Origin: Bacteroides sp.
GTDB lineage: Bacteria; Bacteroidota; Bacteroidia; Bacteroidales; Muribaculaceae
Length of the DNA: 64,000 nucleotides
Reading direction: 5' to 3'
NCBI GenBank assembly: GCA_014802045.1
Contig: JAAVDA010000017.1
Location: 10,583 to 74,582, forward strand
Shown: in pieces, positions 61,015 to 64,000 of the stretch
How positions within the stretch are numbered: position 1 is the stretch's first letter
Layout of the letters: each line of letters opens with the position of its first letter
Notes under the pieces: model-generated
Databases searched by the model: none
Seen by the model: only the letters and a program-made list of their open reading frames with translations
What the model was told of the DNA's origin: nothing
Translations under genes and position numbers: made by a program

Positions 61015-63153
61015 TTACTCGGCTTCGAGGAGCTCAAGCATCTTGATAGCGCTCTCGGGGATACGGGTACCGGGGCCGAAGATGGCTGCAACACCGGCTT
61101 TGTAGAGGAAGTCGTAGTCCTGGGCGGGGATCACACCGCCGGCAGTAACGAGGATATCCTCACGGCCGAGCTTCTTGAGCTCTTCGATAACCTGGGGAAC
61201 GAGGGTCTTATGACCGGCTGCGAGTGAGCTTACGCCGAGGATGTGGACGTCGTTTTCCACAGCCTGACGGGCAGCTTCGGCCGGAGTCTGAAAGAGGGGA
61301 CCCATGTCTACGTCGAATCCGCAGTCGGCATAGCCGGTGGCTACAACCTTTGCGCCGCGGTCGTGACCGTCCTGGCCCATCTTGGCAATCATGATACGGG
61401 GCTGACGACCTTCGCGCTTGGCGAAGTCTTCACACATCTTCTGAGCCTTGACAAAGTCAGGGTCTTGCTTGGTTTCGTTGCTATACACGCCTGAAATGGT
61501 TCTGATAACTGCTTTATAGCGTCCGACAACTTCTTCGCACGCATCTGAAATCTCGCCGAGGGTGGCGCGGAGTCCGGCAGCCTTGACAGCGAGGTCGAGG
61601 AGGTTGCCCTGCTTGGTGCGCACACACTCTGTGATGGCTTCGAGAGCCTCTTTCACCTTGGCTTCGTCGCGATGAGCCTTCACGTCGTTAAGACGCTCGA
61701 TCTGCTCCTTGCGCACCTCGGTGTTGTCGATTTCGAGAATGTCGATGGGGTCTTCGTGGTCAAGACGATACTTGTTGATACCCACAATGGTCTGACGTCC
61801 GGAGTCGATGCGGGCCTGAGTGCGGGCTGCAGCCTCCTCGATACGGAGCTTGGGCAGACCGGTCTCGATAGCCTTGGCCATGCCGCCAAGCTTTTCGATC
61901 TCCTGGATGTGTTCCCATGCGCGATGGGCTATCTCATTGGTGAGCGACTCAACATAGTAGCTGCCGGCCCAGGGGTCAACCTGCTTGGTGACCATGGTCT
62001 CCTCCTGAATGTAGATCTGCGTGTTGCGGGCAATACGTGCGGAGAAGTCGGTGGGGAGGGCGATGGCTTCGTCGAGAGCGTTGGTGTGGAGCGACTGTGT
62101 GTGGCCGAGAGCGGCGCCCATAGCCTCGATACATGTGCGGCCCACATTGTTGAAGGGGTCTTGCTCCGTGAGGCTCCAGCCTGAGGTCTGGGAGTGGGTG
62201 CGGAGGGCGAGAGATTTGGGGTTCTTGGGGTTGAACTGCTTTACGATCTTGGCCCAGAGCATGCGGGCGGCACGCATCTTGGCAATCTCCATGAAGAAGT
62301 TCATGCCGATAGCCCAGAAGAAAGAGAGGCGGGGAGCGAATGCATCGATGTCCATGCCGGCATTTACACCTGCGCGGAGGTATTCAAGACCGTCGGCGAG
62401 GGTATAGGCGAGCTCGATGTCGCAGGTGGCACCGGCTTCCTGCATGTGGTAGCCGGAGATTGAGATGGAGTTGAACTTCGGCATATTCTGAGAAGTATAC
62501 TCGAATATGTCGGCGATGATGCGCATGGAGAATTCCGGAGGATATATATAGGTGTTGCGCACCATGAATTCCTTGAGGATGTCGTTCTGGATGGTTCCAG
62601 CCATTTCTTCGAGCTTTGCGCCCTGTTCGAGTCCGGCATTGATATAGAAGGCGAGCACGGGGAGCACAGCGCCGTTCATGGTCATGGAGACAGACATCTT
62701 GTTGAGGGGTATACCGTCGAAGAGCACCTTCATGTCGTCGAGCGAGCAGATGCTCACACCGGCTTTGCCGACGTCGCCCACCACGCGTTCGTGGTCAGCG
62801 TCATATCCACGGTGTGTGGCAAGGTCGAAGGCCACCGAAAGACCCTTCTGACCGGCGGCAAGGTTGCGGCGGTAGAAAGCGTTTGATTCTGCGGCAGTGG
62901 AGAATCCGGCATACTGACGGATGGTCCAGGGACGGAGGGGATACATGGCGCTATAAGGGCCACGGAGGAAGGGAGGCAAACCGGACACATAGTTGAGGTG
63001 TTCCATTCCCTCGAGATCGGTCTTGGTGTAGACAGGCTTCACGGGAATGAGCTCGGGTGTGATCCATTCTTCACCCGCAGCGACAGCAGGAGCAGCCTGA
63101 TGGGCGGCAAATGCGTCTTTAGTGATGTCGATATTCTTAAAATTTGGTCTCAT
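61015..63153 (-). CDS. Methylmalonyl-CoA mutase large subunit
   Basis: [24 protein letters not shown]12-binding [37 protein letters not shown]. Confidence 0.97.
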   Translation of the reverse strand: MRPNFKNIDITKDAFAAHQAAPAVAAGEEWITPELIPVKPVYTKTDLEGMEHLNYVSGLPPFLRGPYSAMYPLRPWTIRQYAGFSTAAESNAFYRRNLAAGQKGLSVAFDLATHRGYDADHERVVGDVGKAGVSICSLDDMKVLFDGIPLNKMSVSMTMNGAVLPVLAFYINAGLEQGAKLEEMAGTIQNDILKEFMVRNTYIYPPEFSMRIIADIFEYTSQNMPKFNSISISGYHMQEAGATCDIELAYTLADGLEYLRAGVNAGMDIDAFAPRLSFFWAIGMNFFMEIAKMRAARMLWAKIVKQFNPKNPKSLALRTHSQTSGWSLTEQDPFNNVGRTCIEAMGAALGHTQSLHTNALDEAIALPTDFSARIARNTQIYIQEETMVTKQVDPWAGSYYVESLTNEIAHRAWEHIQEIEKLGGMAKAIETGLPKLRIEEAAARTQARIDSGRQTIVGINKYRLDHEDPIDILEIDNTEVRKEQIERLNDVKAHRDEAKVKEALEAITECVRTKQGNLLDLAVKAAGLRATLGEISDACEEVVGRYKAVIRTISGVYSNETKQDPDFVKAQKMCEDFAKREGRQPRIMIAKMGQDGHDRGAKVVATGYADCGFDVDMGPLFQTPAEAARQAVENDVHILGVSSLAAGHKTLVPQVIEELKKLGREDILVTAGGVIPAQDYDFLYKAGVAAIFGPGTRIPESAIKMLELLEAE

Positions 63154-63186
63154 TTCGAGTAAAAAATAGGGTAAAGAGTGGATGAT

Positions 63187-64000
63187 TTACTTTTTAAGCA
63201 GACGGGCATTGAATCCGCGGAGAGTGTCGAGCACATTGGAGCGCACATTGACGAAATGCTCAATACCGATAGCCTTGAGGTCGTCGGAGCAAGCGGGAGC
63301 ACCGGCCACAACAAACTCAGCACGGCCGTCGAGAGCCTTGAACGCTGCGGGAGCAAGCTCGGCATATTCGTCGTCGCTTGAGCAGAGCACCACTACGTCG
63401 GCACCCTTTTCCATGGCAGCCTCCACACCCTGTTCTACGGTGTCGAAGCCGAGATTGTCGATAATCTCATAGCCGGCACAGCCGAAGAAGTTGGTGGAGA
63501 ACTGGGCGCGTGCAAGACGCATGGCAAGGTTGCCGATAGTGAGCATGAACACTTTGGGGCGACGGCCTGATGCCTCGGTTTCGAGACGGAGAGCCTCGAA
63601 ATCGCTTGCGGCACGAGATGTGGGGAGAGCGGCCTCAGCGTTGTCGTCGTCGCCGTGAGAGCAGCCGCAGGAGCAGCCTGTGGTCTGAATTTTGGCTGCG
63701 GCAGTCTCGTTTATGTTAGGATATTGGTTGGTGCCGAGAAGGATTTCCTTGCGACGGGCCACGTCGGTGTGGCGTTTTTCGCTTGTGGCGCGGACAGCCT
63801 TCTGAACCTCGCCATCGTTAACGCAAGCAAGGAATCCGCCCTTGTCTTCCACCTCGATGAAGAGTTTCCATGCCTCGTTGGCAATAGACACAGTGAGGGT
63901 CTCCACATAATAAGAACCACCTGCGGGGTCTACCACCTTGTCGAGATGGCTCTCTTCCTTGAGAAGGAACTGCTGATTGCGGGCAATGCGCTCAGAGAAG
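63187..64000 (-). CDS. Methylmalonyl-CoA mutase small subunit, partial (N-terminus beyond window)
   Basis: Frame stays open upstream of the listed GTG to the window end (FSERIARNQQFLLKEESHLDKVVDPAGGSYYVETLT). Confidence 0.93.
   Translation of the reverse strand, partial: FSERIARNQQFLLKEESHLDKVVDPAGGSYYVETLTVSIANEAWKLFIEVEDKGGFLACVNDGEVQKAVRATSEKRHTDVARRKEILLGTNQYPNINETAAAKIQTTGCSCGCSHGDDDNAEAALPTSRAASDFEALRLETEASGRRPKVFMLTIGNLAMRLARAQFSTNFFGCAGYEIIDNLGFDTVEQGVEAAMEKGADVVVLCSSDDEYAELAPAAFKALDGRAEFVVAGAPACSDDLKAIGIEHFVNVRSNVLDTLRGFNARLLKK

Overview
This is a chromosomal window from a Bacteroidales-type bacterium, possibly Muribaculaceae-like. The lineage is inferred from gene content and from TTTG-N19/20-TAnnTTTG-type promoters; I ran no search. 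About 45 protein-coding genes are supported. Most are housekeeping or metabolic: TatC (partial), a ZnuA/ZnuC-like pair, two SNF symporters, FolP-CdaA, dCMP deaminase, S41 protease, 5-FTHF cyclo-ligase, FeoAB, MutS2, a FadL-like OMP, NifJ/PFOR, aminotransferase, LolE-like permease, RsfS, FtsH, BamA-like OMP, DUF695, DUF3127, GH29 fucosidase, CutC, transglutaminase, HipA-like kinase with DUF3037, PncB with an HD-nicotinamidase fusion, ROK kinase, Fmt, TilS, carbonic anhydrase, XRE regulator, TonB receptor, QueA, split LysO, and methylmalonyl-CoA mutase (small subunit partial). No rRNA, tRNA, CRISPR array, prophage or IS transposase was recognised. The most interesting structures are: (i) a ~160-nt element with imperfect terminal inverted repeats, found three times, each copy in the same orientation and ending 2-17 nt before the start codon of an unrelated gene (folP, a DUF695 gene, a TonB receptor); (ii) an otherwise intact PL8 chondroitinase-like gene with two in-frame TAG codons; (iii) an AT-rich island with a WG-repeat-like protein and a small partner ORF; (iv) a 1.3-kb non-coding region of nested repeats; (v) several domain fusions (HD-nicotinamidase, VanZ-GNAT, a Cys/His-tailed ABC ATPase).
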